Source of the DNA: an uncultured Saprospiraceae bacterium
GTDB lineage: Bacteria; Bacteroidota; Bacteroidia; Chitinophagales; Saprospiraceae
Direction: 5' to 3'
DNA length: 64,000 nucleotides
NCBI GenBank assembly: GCA_937981555.1
Contig: CALJOK010000046.1
Location: 1 to 64,000 of the forward strand
Within the stretch, counting starts at the first letter, position 1. The number at the start of each line of letters is the position of its first letter. The notes below the pieces were generated by a model. The model was not told where the DNA came from and did no database searches. It saw nothing but the letters and a program-made list of their open reading frames with translations. Shown here piece after piece: positions 37,731 to 46,825 of the stretch. The translations under genes were made by a program, and so were the position numbers.

Positions 37731-39320
37731 CTAATGAAAGATAATATGCAAAAGAACTAACGAAGCTAATAATCCCAAACCAATCTGCTGCACCCCTTTT
37801 GATTCTTTTTGTAAAAAAATAATATCCTTCCATTTCTTAAATCCAGCCTTCCAACTTCCCAAAGTCAAAATAGAAAAAGCAATTATGATCACCCAACCTG
37901 CTCGTACGAAGTAATTCATGGTTGGGAAAAAACCATCAAATGAAATCAATCCAAAATCAAATCCTTTAAAAATTAAATGCAACGGTATCGTCGATAAAAA
38001 GGCAATCAATGCTACTCGATGATTCGGAGCAACCAAAAATGCAGCCGAACAAATCAATACTACAATTCCACAATTAATATAATATCGCAATTCATTTAAA
38101 GTGTGTGTAAATGCTGCTTCTGGATTTTCAAATTTGACATAGAGCAAAACAAAACCCATCAAAACGCCCGTAATTAAACTGATCAAAACTGTTTTTCTTC
38201 CCGCATTAACAACTTGCCGATCGGTAGCATTTTTATTAATATAACCTTTATAAATATCAATGGAGAAAAGCGTAGCTAAGGAATTAAAAGTCGAATCCAC
38301 CGTACTCATCAACGAAGCAAAAAGCGCACAAAGAATAATTCCTTTTACGCCTGTCGGCAAATATGTTTTAACCAAATATGGAAATGCTAAATCAGGTTCA
38401 GCCAGCGGAGTTCCATTTTCTTGCATGATTCCATAAAGAGCAATTCCAGGAATGACAATCAAAGCTGCCATCACATATTTAATAATACCACCGAGCATCA
38501 AACCTTTTTGAGCTTCTCGCAAACTCTTCGCAGCTAATGATCTTTGGATCACCGTTTGGTTGGCGCACCAATAATTTATATTTAAAAGAAACAATCCAAA
38601 TATATGAGTCCAAGGTAATTTGTCATGATCTGCTGGTAAATGTAGATGCATCAATTCTGGCGTTTTGATATATAGTTGAGACCATCCTCCCAAATGATAA
38701 ACTGCCGTAAACATCACCACAAATCCACCTAACAAAAGAATCGTAAATTGGATAATATCTGTTTTGACCACCGCAGCCAATCCACCTAAATAAGTATAAA
38801 TGGCAGAAAAAACACCCAAGCCAAAAACCAAAATTGCAATCCTAATAATTCGATCTTCATGAATAAAACTCAACTGTTCTGCAAAAACTAAATCTGCTGC
38901 ATATGCCCCCCAAAACAAAGCTGCACCTAAAGTGATCGTAGCAAATAACAATATATTTGCAATCGAATAAAATAACGCAACACATCGTCCTAATCGTTTT
39001 TGAATAAATTGAGTAATCGTAATTATCCCATCTTTCAAATACATGGGCACAAAAATAAATGCTGCCATCAAAATTCCTTGCACCGCATTTATTTCCAAAC
39101 TTGCTTGCGCTAATCCATACAAATAAGCAGAGCCCATCATCCCTAAAAATTGGTAACCATTAATATTAGTCGCGATAGTCGACAAAGCAATCGAATACCA
39201 TTTCAAGTTTCGATTACTCAAAAAATATTCTTCAGTCGTTACATCTCCTTTGCTTCGACCTGAAACTGCCACAACAAAAATGATGACAAAATAGGTGAGT
39301 ACAATGGCTAAATCTATCAT
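37731..39320 (-). CDS. Sodium:solute symporter family transporter
   Basis: Na+-coupled importer (SSS family) of 529 residues with about 14 hydrophobic helices. Seen: the N-terminal MIDLAIVLTYFVIIFVV helix, SVSGRSKGDVTTEEYFLSNR-like loop, GGLAAVVKTDIIQ (family signature region), NQTVIQRSLAAKSLREAQKG and the LFASLMSTVDSTFNSLATLF helix. Such proteins import sugars, myo-inositol or carboxylates; substrate unknown. Head-to-tail with the SsuD-like gene, 51 bases away. Confidence 0.93.
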   Translation of the reverse strand: MIDLAIVLTYFVIIFVVAVSGRSKGDVTTEEYFLSNRNLKWYSIALSTIATNINGYQFLGMMGSAYLYGLAQASLEINAVQGILMAAFIFVPMYLKDGIITITQFIQKRLGRCVALFYSIANILLFATITLGAALFWGAYAADLVFAEQLSFIHEDRIIRIAILVFGLGVFSAIYTYLGGLAAVVKTDIIQFTILLLGGFVVMFTAVYHLGGWSQLYIKTPELMHLHLPADHDKLPWTHIFGLFLLNINYWCANQTVIQRSLAAKSLREAQKGLMLGGIIKYVMAALIVIPGIALYGIMQENGTPLAEPDLAFPYLVKTYLPTGVKGIILCALFASLMSTVDSTFNSLATLFSIDIYKGYINKNATDRQVVNAGRKTVLISLITGVLMGFVLLYVKFENPEAAFTHTLNELRYYINCGIVVLICSAAFLVAPNHRVALIAFLSTIPLHLIFKGFDFGLISFDGFFPTMNYFVRAGWVIIIAFSILTLGSWKAGFKKWKDIIFLQKESKGVQQIGLGLLASLVLLHIIFH

Positions 39321-39371
39321 AGGAAATTAGTTGATTCTCGTTTTCTAAATGTATTTTCGTTATGGTAATAA

Positions 39372-40538
39372 TTATTTTCGCACTCCACCCGCTAAAGGTG
39401 TCAAAGGCATTTCTTTCGGAATTCGACCTTGCTCCTCTGGTAAAGATATAGTTTTTAAATGCGGTAAAACCATTTTTGCAAACAACTCACATTCTTCCAA
39501 ATGTGGATACCCAGAAAAAATAAATGATCGAATTCCCAAATCCATATATCGTTGAATTTTTTCTAAAATCTGCTCAGGCGTACCAACCAATGCAGCACCA
39601 CAACCTGAACGAGCACGACCAATACCAGTCCATAACAATGGTTCTACAAATCCATCATCGTCTGATGAATCTCTCATGTTAGCTTGACGAGATACTCCTA
39701 AAGATTTAGCATCCAAGGCACGCTCTCTGATTTCTTTTCCATGCTCAACATTGCCATCAACTTTAGACATTAATTTTTTTGCGGCAGCTTTTGCTTCTTG
39801 TTCCGTCTCTCGAACAATGACATGAATCCGAAGACCAAAGTCAACTGTACGATTATATTCAGCAGCTTTATTGGACATCGTCGTCATCAATTCTTCTAAC
39901 TTCTTTTCAGTTTCTGGCCACATCAAATAAACATCGCAATGTTCCGCACACAAATCAACACCAGCAGGGGAGTAGCCTCCAAAATATAAAAGTGGGCCTC
40001 CGTTTTGTTGATATGGTTTGACAGGGTCGGTGGGTAATTTTATGTTATAAAAATCTCCTGAGAAATCAATTTCATCTTGTGTCCAAGCTTGCTTTAAAAT
40101 TTGAATAACTTCTCTTGATCGTTGATATCTTTCAGCTGAACTCAAATCAGTTCCAGGCAGATTCGATGAAATTATATTGATCGTCAATCGCCCTTTTAAA
40201 ATATGATCGAGTGTCGCAATTGCTCTAGCCAACATCGGAGGATGCACTTCGCCACATCGAATCGCAGCCAACAAGTTAATATTATTGGTGAGCGGTGCAA
40301 CTGCCGAAGCAAACGTCATGGTGTCTTGCCCCACTTGATATGAAGACGGACAAAGGATATTTCGATAGCCTAATTTATCAGCGGCCAATAAAACTTTGGA
40401 AGCGTTGTCCCAACTACTTTTATGATCCATGCTGTGTGCCCCGAGTATTTCATCATCACCATTACAGATTGGCGCAAACCATGAAATTTCTGCTCCATCA
40501 ATATTTTTAGAGCGTATATTTATTTTTGATTCTCCCAT
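39372..40538 (-). CDS. LLM-class flavin monooxygenase (SsuD-like)
   Basis: FMNH2-dependent luciferase-like monooxygenase of 388 residues, closest in motif pattern to alkanesulfonate monooxygenase SsuD: LRIHVIVRETEQEA, LWTGIGRARSGCGAALVGTPEQI, and FIFSGYPHLEECELFA. No SsuE reductase or sulfonate transporter is adjacent, so the true substrate may be another C-S or C-N compound. It lies 4 bases after an aldo/keto reductase gene, a likely operon. Confidence 0.9.
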   Translation of the reverse strand: MGESKINIRSKNIDGAEISWFAPICNGDDEILGAHSMDHKSSWDNASKVLLAADKLGYRNILCPSSYQVGQDTMTFASAVAPLTNNINLLAAIRCGEVHPPMLARAIATLDHILKGRLTINIISSNLPGTDLSSAERYQRSREVIQILKQAWTQDEIDFSGDFYNIKLPTDPVKPYQQNGGPLLYFGGYSPAGVDLCAEHCDVYLMWPETEKKLEELMTTMSNKAAEYNRTVDFGLRIHVIVRETEQEAKAAAKKLMSKVDGNVEHGKEIRERALDAKSLGVSRQANMRDSSDDDGFVEPLLWTGIGRARSGCGAALVGTPEQILEKIQRYMDLGIRSFIFSGYPHLEECELFAKMVLPHLKTISLPEEQGRIPKEMPLTPLAGGVRK

Positions 40539-40542
40539 CTTT

Positions 40543-41427
40543 TTAATCTATATCTTTTCCAGTTGAGGCTTTCCAAAGCAAATACCAATCTTGTCGAGTC
40601 AATTCAATTTTGCAAGCATCCAAAGCAGATTTTACTCTTTCGATTTTTGAAGTTCCGATGACTGGAATAATTCCAGCAGGATGTTTGATTAGCCAAGCTA
40701 ATAGAATTTGATCGAGTCCCACTTGATATTTTTCTGCCAATTCATTTCCCACTTTTTGAATGCGAAGGATTTGTTCATCTGCTGTTTTTTCAAAAACTTT
40801 CCCTCCACCAAGCGGAGACCAAGAAGTTGGAGCAATCCGATTTTTTTGACATTGTAAAAGTGTTCCATCTTCAAATGCATCCAATCGAGTAATAGAGATT
40901 TCCACCTGATTGGTTTCCAAAGGAAAAATGGAATTCAAAATATCAAATTGAATTGGCGTAAAATTAGAAACACCAAAATGTTTCACTTTTCCTTGCGCTT
41001 TCAAATGAGTAAACGCCTCTGCAATTTCATGTGGATCCATCAAAAAGTCAGGACGATGAATCAAAAGCAAATCCAAATAATCCGTTTCCAAAAGACGCAA
41101 TGATTCTTCTGCCTGTTTTAAAATATGATCTTTTGAATTATTGTAAGTATTAGTGAGGAATTCTGGCTTTCGTTCGGTGGTTAGACAAATGCCACTTTTG
41201 GTGGTGATTTGTATTTTTTGCCGAAGGCTAGGATTGTGTTTTAGTAATTTTCCAAAATCACTTTCCGTCGAATAATGACCGTAAATATCTGCGTGATCAA
41301 AATCATTCAATCCCATTTCGAGGCAACCTTCCACGAATTTTTCTAACTCTGCCAAATTCATTTTTGCGCCCCATTCACCCAGCCGCATGGTACCTACGAT
41401 GATCGGTGCAAATTGTATTGATTCCAT
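40543..41427 (-). CDS. Aldo/keto reductase
   Basis: NADPH-dependent aldo/keto reductase (YdhF-like) of 294 residues. The catalytic tetrad is visible: DHADIYGHY (Asp, Tyr), TTKSGI (Lys), LLIHRPD (His). NADPH contacts are suggested by the C-terminal GTSKIERVKSALDA. It could reduce the aldehyde released by the LLM monooxygenase encoded 4 bases downstream; this is inference from gene order. A -7-like TATATTTG is at 41454-41461 (minus). Confidence 0.9.
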   Translation of the reverse strand: MESIQFAPIIVGTMRLGEWGAKMNLAELEKFVEGCLEMGLNDFDHADIYGHYSTESDFGKLLKHNPSLRQKIQITTKSGICLTTERKPEFLTNTYNNSKDHILKQAEESLRLLETDYLDLLLIHRPDFLMDPHEIAEAFTHLKAQGKVKHFGVSNFTPIQFDILNSIFPLETNQVEISITRLDAFEDGTLLQCQKNRIAPTSWSPLGGGKVFEKTADEQILRIQKVGNELAEKYQVGLDQILLAWLIKHPAGIIPVIGTSKIERVKSALDACKIELTRQDWYLLWKASTGKDID

Positions 41428-41453
41428 GTTCGTTTTTTATTTTTTGAAAAAAA

Positions 41454-41461
41454 CAAATATA
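41454..41461 (-). promoter_or_regulatory. Putative -7 box for AKR-monooxygenase pair
   Basis: Minus-strand TATATTTG, 26 bases before ATG 41427. No TTG at the right distance, so weak. Confidence 0.35.
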
Positions 41462-41507
41462 CAATTACTCAAATCATTTTCTATTTTTACAAAAAATAAT
41501 CGTTAAT

Positions 41508-41600
41508 AAAAAATCTGTGGTTCAACTAAAATTGAAATCAAAAATGACCAATGGAAGAGTTGGCTCCAATTTTAGCTGAACTTAAGACACAGGATTTTTT
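41508..41600 (+). other. Long imperfect inverted repeat with T-run
   Basis: The left arm 41508-41534 and right arm 41567-41600 share aaaaaatc, gtg, gttca and ctaaaattg in inverted order, with a 6-base insertion in the right arm. The right arm ends in six T. It lies in the divergent gap just before the thioesterase start (41626), so it may be an upstream terminator or attenuator. Confidence 0.5.
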
Positions 41601-41625
41601 AGGAATAAATAGATAAAAGAGTTTT

Positions 41626-42369
41626 ATGAAGAACGACGAACAATTGATCCACTTTGAAGAAGGACAAATAAAAGGCTATGATGTAGATATTCATCAGCGG
41701 GCAACGATTCCAGCAATGGTGATGATGATGCAGGAAGCTGCAATGCAACATGTTTTACGAATTGGAGTTTCGGCAAAAGAATTAGTCAAAGAAGATTTAG
41801 CATGGGTGTTGCATCAGCAATATTTTGAGTTTTTTCGACAGCCGATGTTGGGCGAAAAGTTAAGCATACAAACAAATCCAACTGGCTTGGAAAGGATATT
41901 TACTTATCGAGATTTTCAGATGAAGGATGAAAACGGAGAAGTGTCTGCTCAAGCAAGTTCCTCTTGGATTCTGATGGATACGGAAACTAGGAAGATGGCA
42001 AAGTATCCAGAATTTATTTCAGAGATGCTAAAGCCTTCCAATGATTTTGAAAAATTGCCTCGACCACCTAGAATGAAATTTAAAATCGAAAAACCTGATT
42101 TTGAAAAAACTTTTCAAGTGGGATTTCATGATTTAGATTTCAATGGACATTTGAGTAATTTTTATTATTTTAAATGGATGTTGGATTCGATGCCTTCTGA
42201 TTTTTTAAAAAGTAATCAGTTGCAATCTTTGCAAATTCGATTTAAGGAAGAATGTTATTTGGATGATGAGGTTAAAGTTTTGATTGAAAAAATGGAGGAG
42301 AAAACTTACGTACATGTATTGTTGAAGGAAGGAAAAGTGCTGGCGGAAGGGAGAACTATTTGGAAATAG
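41626..42369 (+). CDS. Acyl-ACP thioesterase-like double hotdog protein
   Basis: A 247-residue protein with two hotdog domains, like acyl-ACP thioesterases: first domain with MQEAAMQHVLRIGVSAKEL and VLHQQYFEF, second with HDLDFNGHLSNFYYFKWMLD, corresponding to the family's DVNGHVNN-type active-site region. Expected to hydrolyse acyl-ACP or acyl-CoA to free fatty acid in the cytosol. No fatty acid synthesis gene is adjacent. Confidence 0.88.
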   Translation: MKNDEQLIHFEEGQIKGYDVDIHQRATIPAMVMMMQEAAMQHVLRIGVSAKELVKEDLAWVLHQQYFEFFRQPMLGEKLSIQTNPTGLERIFTYRDFQMKDENGEVSAQASSSWILMDTETRKMAKYPEFISEMLKPSNDFEKLPRPPRMKFKIEKPDFEKTFQVGFHDLDFNGHLSNFYYFKWMLDSMPSDFLKSNQLQSLQIRFKEECYLDDEVKVLIEKMEEKTYVHVLLKEGKVLAEGRTIWK

Positions 42370-42375
42370 TGACTT

Positions 42376-42498
42376 AGCTTTGCGAAACTAGTGGGTAAGC
42401 ATAAAGTGCATGCAAAGTTTCGTAAAGCGGATTTAATTACAAAAGTCGCTTTACAAAACCTCGCAAGGCTCTAAGCTTCCCGCTGGTTTGGCAAAGCG
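42376..42498. repeat. Nested long inverted repeat (hairpin element)
   Basis: Outer arms 42376-42400 and 42475-42498 match at about 19 of 24 positions when inverted (several differences are G-U compatible). Inner arms 42412-42429 and 42447-42464 match at 15 of 18. Together they fold the whole gap into one long hairpin. Candidate palindromic mobile element or structured RNA. Confidence 0.6.
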
Positions 42499-42520
42499 AA
42501 GGTTGTTAAAATAATATTGG

Positions 42521-43645
42521 ATGAATAAAACAAAAAATCTCATCATTGGCGCAGGCCCAGCAGGCTTAGCCGTCGCAGGTCGAATGCGGAAACAAAATCT
42601 TGATTTTGTAATACTAGAAAGCTCTAAAAATATTGCTGACCGTTGGCATCATCATTATGATCGATTGCTTTTACATACGGTTAAGCAATTATCACACTTG
42701 CCTCATTTGGAATTTCCTGAAGATTACCCGACCTATGTTCCAAGAGCTAAGTTGGTGAAGTATTATGAAGATTATGCGAAGCATTTTGAGATCAAACCCC
42801 ATTTTAATGAAACGGTAGTTTCTATTAAATTAGAAAATGAAGGATGGGAAGTGATGACTAAAAATGGAAAACAATTCATTGCTGAAAATGTAATTATCGC
42901 AACAGGAATTAATCGAATTCCAAATGTTCCAGTTTTTAAAAATCAAGAAAGTTTTCAAGGTAAGATAATGCACAGTATTGATTATAAAAACACGCAACCA
43001 TTTGAAGGCCAGAAAGTTATTGTGATTGGAATGGGGAATACTGGAGCTGAGTTAGCACTTGATTTGAGTGAAAAAAATATTGATGTAACTTTGGCAGTAC
43101 GCAGTCCAATTACACTAGTTCCAAGAGATGTCAATGGTCGGCCGGTGCAATTGACAGCAAGGACTTTAGCAAAAATTCCTTTTGGAATAGGAGACTGGTT
43201 GGGTACTCAAATTCGAAAAATCGTTATTGGTGATTTGACAAAATATGGCGTTCCGATGTCGAAGCAACATCCTGTCGTGCAACTTCGAGAAACAGGAAAA
43301 ACACCCGTCATCGATTTAGGAACGGTTGCTCAGATCAAAAAAGGAAAAATAAAAATCGTAGGGAAAATTGATTGCTTTTTTGAAAAAGGAATAGTCTTCG
43401 AAAGTGGTGAAAAGATTGAATTTGATTCAGTTATTTTGGCAACAGGTTATCGTGCAAAAGTGGAAGACTTTTTAGAAAATGGAAAATATTTTTTAGATAA
43501 ATATGAAATCCCAAAACAGCCTGTTGGAGAGGGGGAATTTAAAGGTTTGTATTTTGTCGGGTTTGATAATTATAAATTGGGTGGGATTTTGGGGACGCTT
43601 TATAATGATTCGGAATTGGTGGTAGAGGATATTATGGGAAAGTAA
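42521..43645 (+). CDS. Flavin-containing monooxygenase-like oxidoreductase
   Basis: FAD/NADPH oxidoreductase of 374 residues. Seen: GAGPAG at 10-15 (FAD), the FMO identifying motif FQGKIMHSIDY at 145-155, GMGNTG at 170-175 (NADPH), and the distal ATGYR. This is the YUCCA/CzcO-like class of small FMOs that oxygenate nucleophilic N or S substrates. Substrate unknown; likely cytosolic. Its ATG lies 22 bases after the long hairpin element. Confidence 0.9.
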   Translation: MNKTKNLIIGAGPAGLAVAGRMRKQNLDFVILESSKNIADRWHHHYDRLLLHTVKQLSHLPHLEFPEDYPTYVPRAKLVKYYEDYAKHFEIKPHFNETVVSIKLENEGWEVMTKNGKQFIAENVIIATGINRIPNVPVFKNQESFQGKIMHSIDYKNTQPFEGQKVIVIGMGNTGAELALDLSEKNIDVTLAVRSPITLVPRDVNGRPVQLTARTLAKIPFGIGDWLGTQIRKIVIGDLTKYGVPMSKQHPVVQLRETGKTPVIDLGTVAQIKKGKIKIVGKIDCFFEKGIVFESGEKIEFDSVILATGYRAKVEDFLENGKYFLDKYEIPKQPVGEGEFKGLYFVGFDNYKLGGILGTLYNDSELVVEDIMGK

Positions 43646-43648
43646 TTT

Positions 43649-44092
43649 TCACATTTCATCTTCGTCCAATGTTCCAATTTTTTTTTCAAAATGTTCTTTT
43701 GCATTCATACCTTTGATCGCAAAATATAAACCTCCAATTGCAACACCTGTAATAAAAAGTCTATAAAACATAATCGCAATTCCAAAAAAATTAGAAGCAT
43801 CAATTCCAAAAGAATAAGGCGAACCAGTTAGAAATCCTAACCATCCCCATAAATAAAATAATACAACTACTGCTAAAACAACTACCGCAAAAAAAGGATA
43901 TTTAAAAATAACTTGATCCGAAATAAATAGCACCGCTGTAACGGCTAACTGAATAAAAATTGGAGTTTCCCATCCCACCGCTGAATACATTCCATAAGAA
44001 GCAATGAGGGAAAGAACCATTAAAAACTTAATAGCTTTTTTTGCTTTTTCTAGTTGAACATCTACCGCCCATAGTTGTTTATTGCTTGTCAT
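43649..44092 (-). CDS. Hypothetical four-helix membrane protein
   Basis: Not recognised. 147 residues with four likely transmembrane helices (about 22-42, 46-64, 67-87, 100-125) and a charged C-terminus. Convergent with the FMO gene (3 bases apart) and divergent from trxB. Confidence 0.75.
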   Translation of the reverse strand: MTSNKQLWAVDVQLEKAKKAIKFLMVLSLIASYGMYSAVGWETPIFIQLAVTAVLFISDQVIFKYPFFAVVVLAVVVLFYLWGWLGFLTGSPYSFGIDASNFFGIAIMFYRLFITGVAIGGLYFAIKGMNAKEHFEKKIGTLDEDEM

Positions 44093-44169
44093 GTTTCTTT
44101 TTCTTTTGAAAAATAAAGATAAAAATTATAATCATTTGGCAACGGACAAAAGGATTATAAAAATATTCT

Positions 44170-44177
44170 TATTTTTG
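44170..44177 (+). promoter_or_regulatory. Putative -7 box for trxB
   Basis: TATTTTTG fits TAnnTTTG, 70 bases before ATG 44248. No TTG at standard spacing. Confidence 0.4.
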
Positions 44178-44247
44178 CACCCGATTTAAAAAACAGACAT
44201 TACTATTTGATTTAAATTTTTAATCAAAATCTAAAAATAATATTAAA

Positions 44248-45198
44248 ATGGAGAATGGAATTGAGCATGTAAAATGTTTAATAATTGGCTCAGGGCCAGC
44301 AGGTTATACAGCAGCAGTTTATGCCGCCCGTGCGAATATGAATCCTGTTTTATATACTGGACCAGAAATTGGTGGTCAGTTGATGATTACAACTGATGTA
44401 GAAAATTACCCAGGATATCCAGAAGGAGTTATGGGCCCACAAATGATGGAAGATTTTCAAAAGCAGGCGAAGCGATTTGGAACAGATATTAGAATGGCGA
44501 TGATTTCTAAAGTTGATTTTGCAGGACCAGTTCATAAAGTATGGACTGATGCTGGCGTAGAAATTCATGCTGATTCAGTTATTATTTCTACTGGTGCAAG
44601 TGCAAAGTGGTTAGGTTTGCCGAAGGAAGATGAGTTTGCTCGAAATGGTGGAGGTGTATCTGCATGTGCAGTTTGTGATGGATTTTTCTATCGAGGTCAA
44701 GATGTAGTAGTTGTTGGTGCAGGAGATACTGCGGCAGAAGAAGCAACTTACTTATCAAAGTTGTGTAAAAATGTTCACATGCTAATCCGAAGAGATGAAA
44801 TGCGTGCTTCGAAAATTATGCAAGAGCGAGTCTTAAAAGCGGAAAATATTACGGTTCATTGGAATACAGAGGCGACTGAAATTTTAGGAGAATCGACTGT
44901 AGAAGGTATCCGAGTGAAAAATAATAAAACGGATGAGACTCAGGTTTTAGATGTAACTGGATTTTTCGTAGCAATTGGTCACAAACCAAATACAGATATT
45001 TTTGGTGATTGGTTGACTAAGGATGAGACAGGTTATATCGTTACTAATCCAGATCGAACGACAACTAATGTCGAAGGTGTTTTTGCAAGTGGAGATGCAC
45101 AAGATCATGTTTACCGACAAGCTGTAACGGCTGCGGGAACTGGTTGTATGGCTGCCCTTGATGCAGAAAGATACTTGGCTGAAAAAGGAATAATTTAA
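44248..45198 (+). CDS. trxB: Thioredoxin-disulfide reductase
   Basis: NADPH-dependent thioredoxin reductase of 316 residues. Seen: GSGPAGYTAA at 15-24 (FAD), redox-active CAVCDG with Cys140 and Cys143, GAGDTAAEEATYLSKL (NADPH), and FASGDAQDHVYRQA at the C-terminal FAD site. It keeps thioredoxin reduced for repair enzymes such as the MsrB family. Confidence 0.97.
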   Translation: MENGIEHVKCLIIGSGPAGYTAAVYAARANMNPVLYTGPEIGGQLMITTDVENYPGYPEGVMGPQMMEDFQKQAKRFGTDIRMAMISKVDFAGPVHKVWTDAGVEIHADSVIISTGASAKWLGLPKEDEFARNGGGVSACAVCDGFFYRGQDVVVVGAGDTAAEEATYLSKLCKNVHMLIRRDEMRASKIMQERVLKAENITVHWNTEATEILGESTVEGIRVKNNKTDETQVLDVTGFFVAIGHKPNTDIFGDWLTKDETGYIVTNPDRTTTNVEGVFASGDAQDHVYRQAVTAAGTGCMAALDAERYLAEKGII

Positions 45199-45214
45199 AT
45201 AATGGTTAACTGTG

Positions 45215-45284
45215 AATGGTGAATGGTTAATAATCTCAAAGTGAAATCTATATTTGGGAAATTAACTGTTCATCATTCACCATT
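45215..45284. repeat. Intergenic inverted repeat
   Basis: aatggtgaatg (45215-45225) and cattcaccatt (45274-45284) are exact inverted copies; the left arm lies in a short gaatggt tandem. It sits between trxB and the aldolase gene and may serve as a weak terminator or a dispersed intergenic repeat. Confidence 0.5.
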
Positions 45285-45372
45285 TTATAAAACATACCAA
45301 ATAGAACCGTATTGAACCTATTTTACAAATCAGGAAAATCAATTATGGTTTTTTTTTAAAATTAAAAACGAA

Positions 45373-46449
45373 ATGGCTACTAAATTTAGAGCAGGTGTAC
45401 TTTATGGCGATGAAGTAACTGAATTATTCAACTACGCGAATGAAAATAACTTTGCAATTCCAGCCGTAAATGTGATTGGAACAAACTCTGTAAATGCGGT
45501 TTTAGAAACAGCAAGAGATTTGAACTCACCAGTCATTATTCAATTCTCTAACGGTGGTGCTCAATTTTTTGCAGGGAAAGGTTTGGGAAATGAAAATCAA
45601 AAAGGAGCAATCTATGGTGGTGTAGCAGGAGCTGCTCACGTTCATGCCATGGCAAAAGCGTATGGTGTAACAGTAGTTTTACATACGGATCATTGTGCTA
45701 AAAAATTATTGCCTTGGATTGATGGTTTGTTAGCTGCAGGTGAAAAGTTTTATGCGGAACGAGGATATCCATTATACAGTTCTCACATGTTGGATTTGTC
45801 AGAGGAGCCAATTGAAGAGAATATCGAAATCTCTAAAAAGTATTTCGAACGAATGAATAAAATTGGGATGACAATCGAAATCGAATTAGGTGTAACTGGT
45901 GGTGAAGAAGATGGAGTAGATAATTCAGATATTGATTCTTCCAAATTATATACACAACCAGAAGAGGTTTCTTATGCGTACGAAGAGTTGAGAAAAGTAA
46001 GTGATAAATTTACGATTGCAGCTGCTTTTGGAAATGTACATGGTGTTTACAAACCAGGAAATGTAGAATTGACACCGGTTATTTTGAAAAATTCTCAAGA
46101 CTTTGTGCAAAAGAAATTTAAAACAGAAGATAATCCAATCAATTTTGTTTTCCATGGAGGAAGTGGTTCTAGTCAAGAAGAGATTCGAGAAGCAATTGGT
46201 TATGGCGCAATCAAAATGAACATTGATACTGATATGCAATGGGCATTTTGGGATGGTGTGAAAAACAATTACGAGGCTAAAAAAGATTACATGCAAACGC
46301 AAATCGGTAATCCTGATGGCGATGATAAACCGAACAAAAAGAATTACGATCCAAGAGGTTGGTTAAGAAAAGCGGAAGAATCATTTGTGGTTCGATTGAA
46401 GCAAGCGTTTGAAGATTTGAATTGTGTAGGAACGAATGCAGCGGAATAA
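45373..46449 (+). CDS. fbaA: Class II fructose-bisphosphate aldolase
   Basis: Zinc-dependent aldolase of 358 residues, reversible cleavage of fructose 1,6-bisphosphate in glycolysis and gluconeogenesis. Class IIa features: VVLHTDHCAKK (active-site Asp106 and zinc ligand His107), IEIELGVTGGEEDG, AFGNVHGVYKPGN, VFHGGSGSS, and GAIKMNIDTDMQWAFWDGV. It has its own terminator. Confidence 0.96.
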   Translation: MATKFRAGVLYGDEVTELFNYANENNFAIPAVNVIGTNSVNAVLETARDLNSPVIIQFSNGGAQFFAGKGLGNENQKGAIYGGVAGAAHVHAMAKAYGVTVVLHTDHCAKKLLPWIDGLLAAGEKFYAERGYPLYSSHMLDLSEEPIEENIEISKKYFERMNKIGMTIEIELGVTGGEEDGVDNSDIDSSKLYTQPEEVSYAYEELRKVSDKFTIAAAFGNVHGVYKPGNVELTPVILKNSQDFVQKKFKTEDNPINFVFHGGSGSSQEEIREAIGYGAIKMNIDTDMQWAFWDGVKNNYEAKKDYMQTQIGNPDGDDKPNKKNYDPRGWLRKAEESFVVRLKQAFEDLNCVGTNAAE

Positions 46450-46470
46450 CTTCAGTTTTTGATAGCATAA

Positions 46471-46510
46471 AAAAATGCAATTACATTGTTATGTAGTTGC
46501 ATTTTTTTTT
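46471..46510 (+). terminator. Intrinsic terminator after aldolase
   Basis: A 16-bp stem (46471-46486 with 46491-46506, one G-U pair), a 4-base loop and a T-run to 46510. Confidence 0.9.
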
Positions 46511-46825
46511 GCTGTTGATTAGGATTAACTGGTGAGAAATATGATTTAACTATTTTAGTTTTATGTTTTACAGTTCGTGGATGAATTGAGCATTGTCCTT
46601 TCATTGAAAAAAAAATGACCAAAAAATTCTAGGTGAAAAAATAGCTAAACGCATGGCAAGCTCCCGCACCTTTATTTTTATTTCCCAATCACTCTTTGAT
46701 TCACCGAATCAAACAACGCAGGATCCTCGCCCGCTCCTTACTTCTCATGGTTTTCCTTTCAAATATAGTTTTGGCTAAAAAAGTAAAATTTGAAGTTTTG
46801 TACAAAGGTTGAAATAGAGGTAAGG
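46511..46825. other. Gene-free region with a GC-richer structured patch
   Basis: No supported gene. Bases about 46640-46750 are clearly more GC-rich than the flanks and contain a perfect 8-bp hairpin (tttgattc 46695-46702 with gaatcaaa 46706-46713) and an outer aggtg/cacct pairing (about 46630/46672). The short frames here are all interrupted. It could be a structured RNA or a remnant of an inserted element. Confidence 0.4.

Noticed and set aside
45211-45230. Tandem gaatggt units resembling a CRISPR-like or satellite repeat
   Set aside because: Only two copies plus one inverted copy; no regular spacers.
46640-46740. Minus-strand mini-frame GAGEDPALFDSVNQRVIGK
   Set aside because: Stop codon immediately upstream and only 19 codons; kept only as a clue to a repeat, not as a gene.
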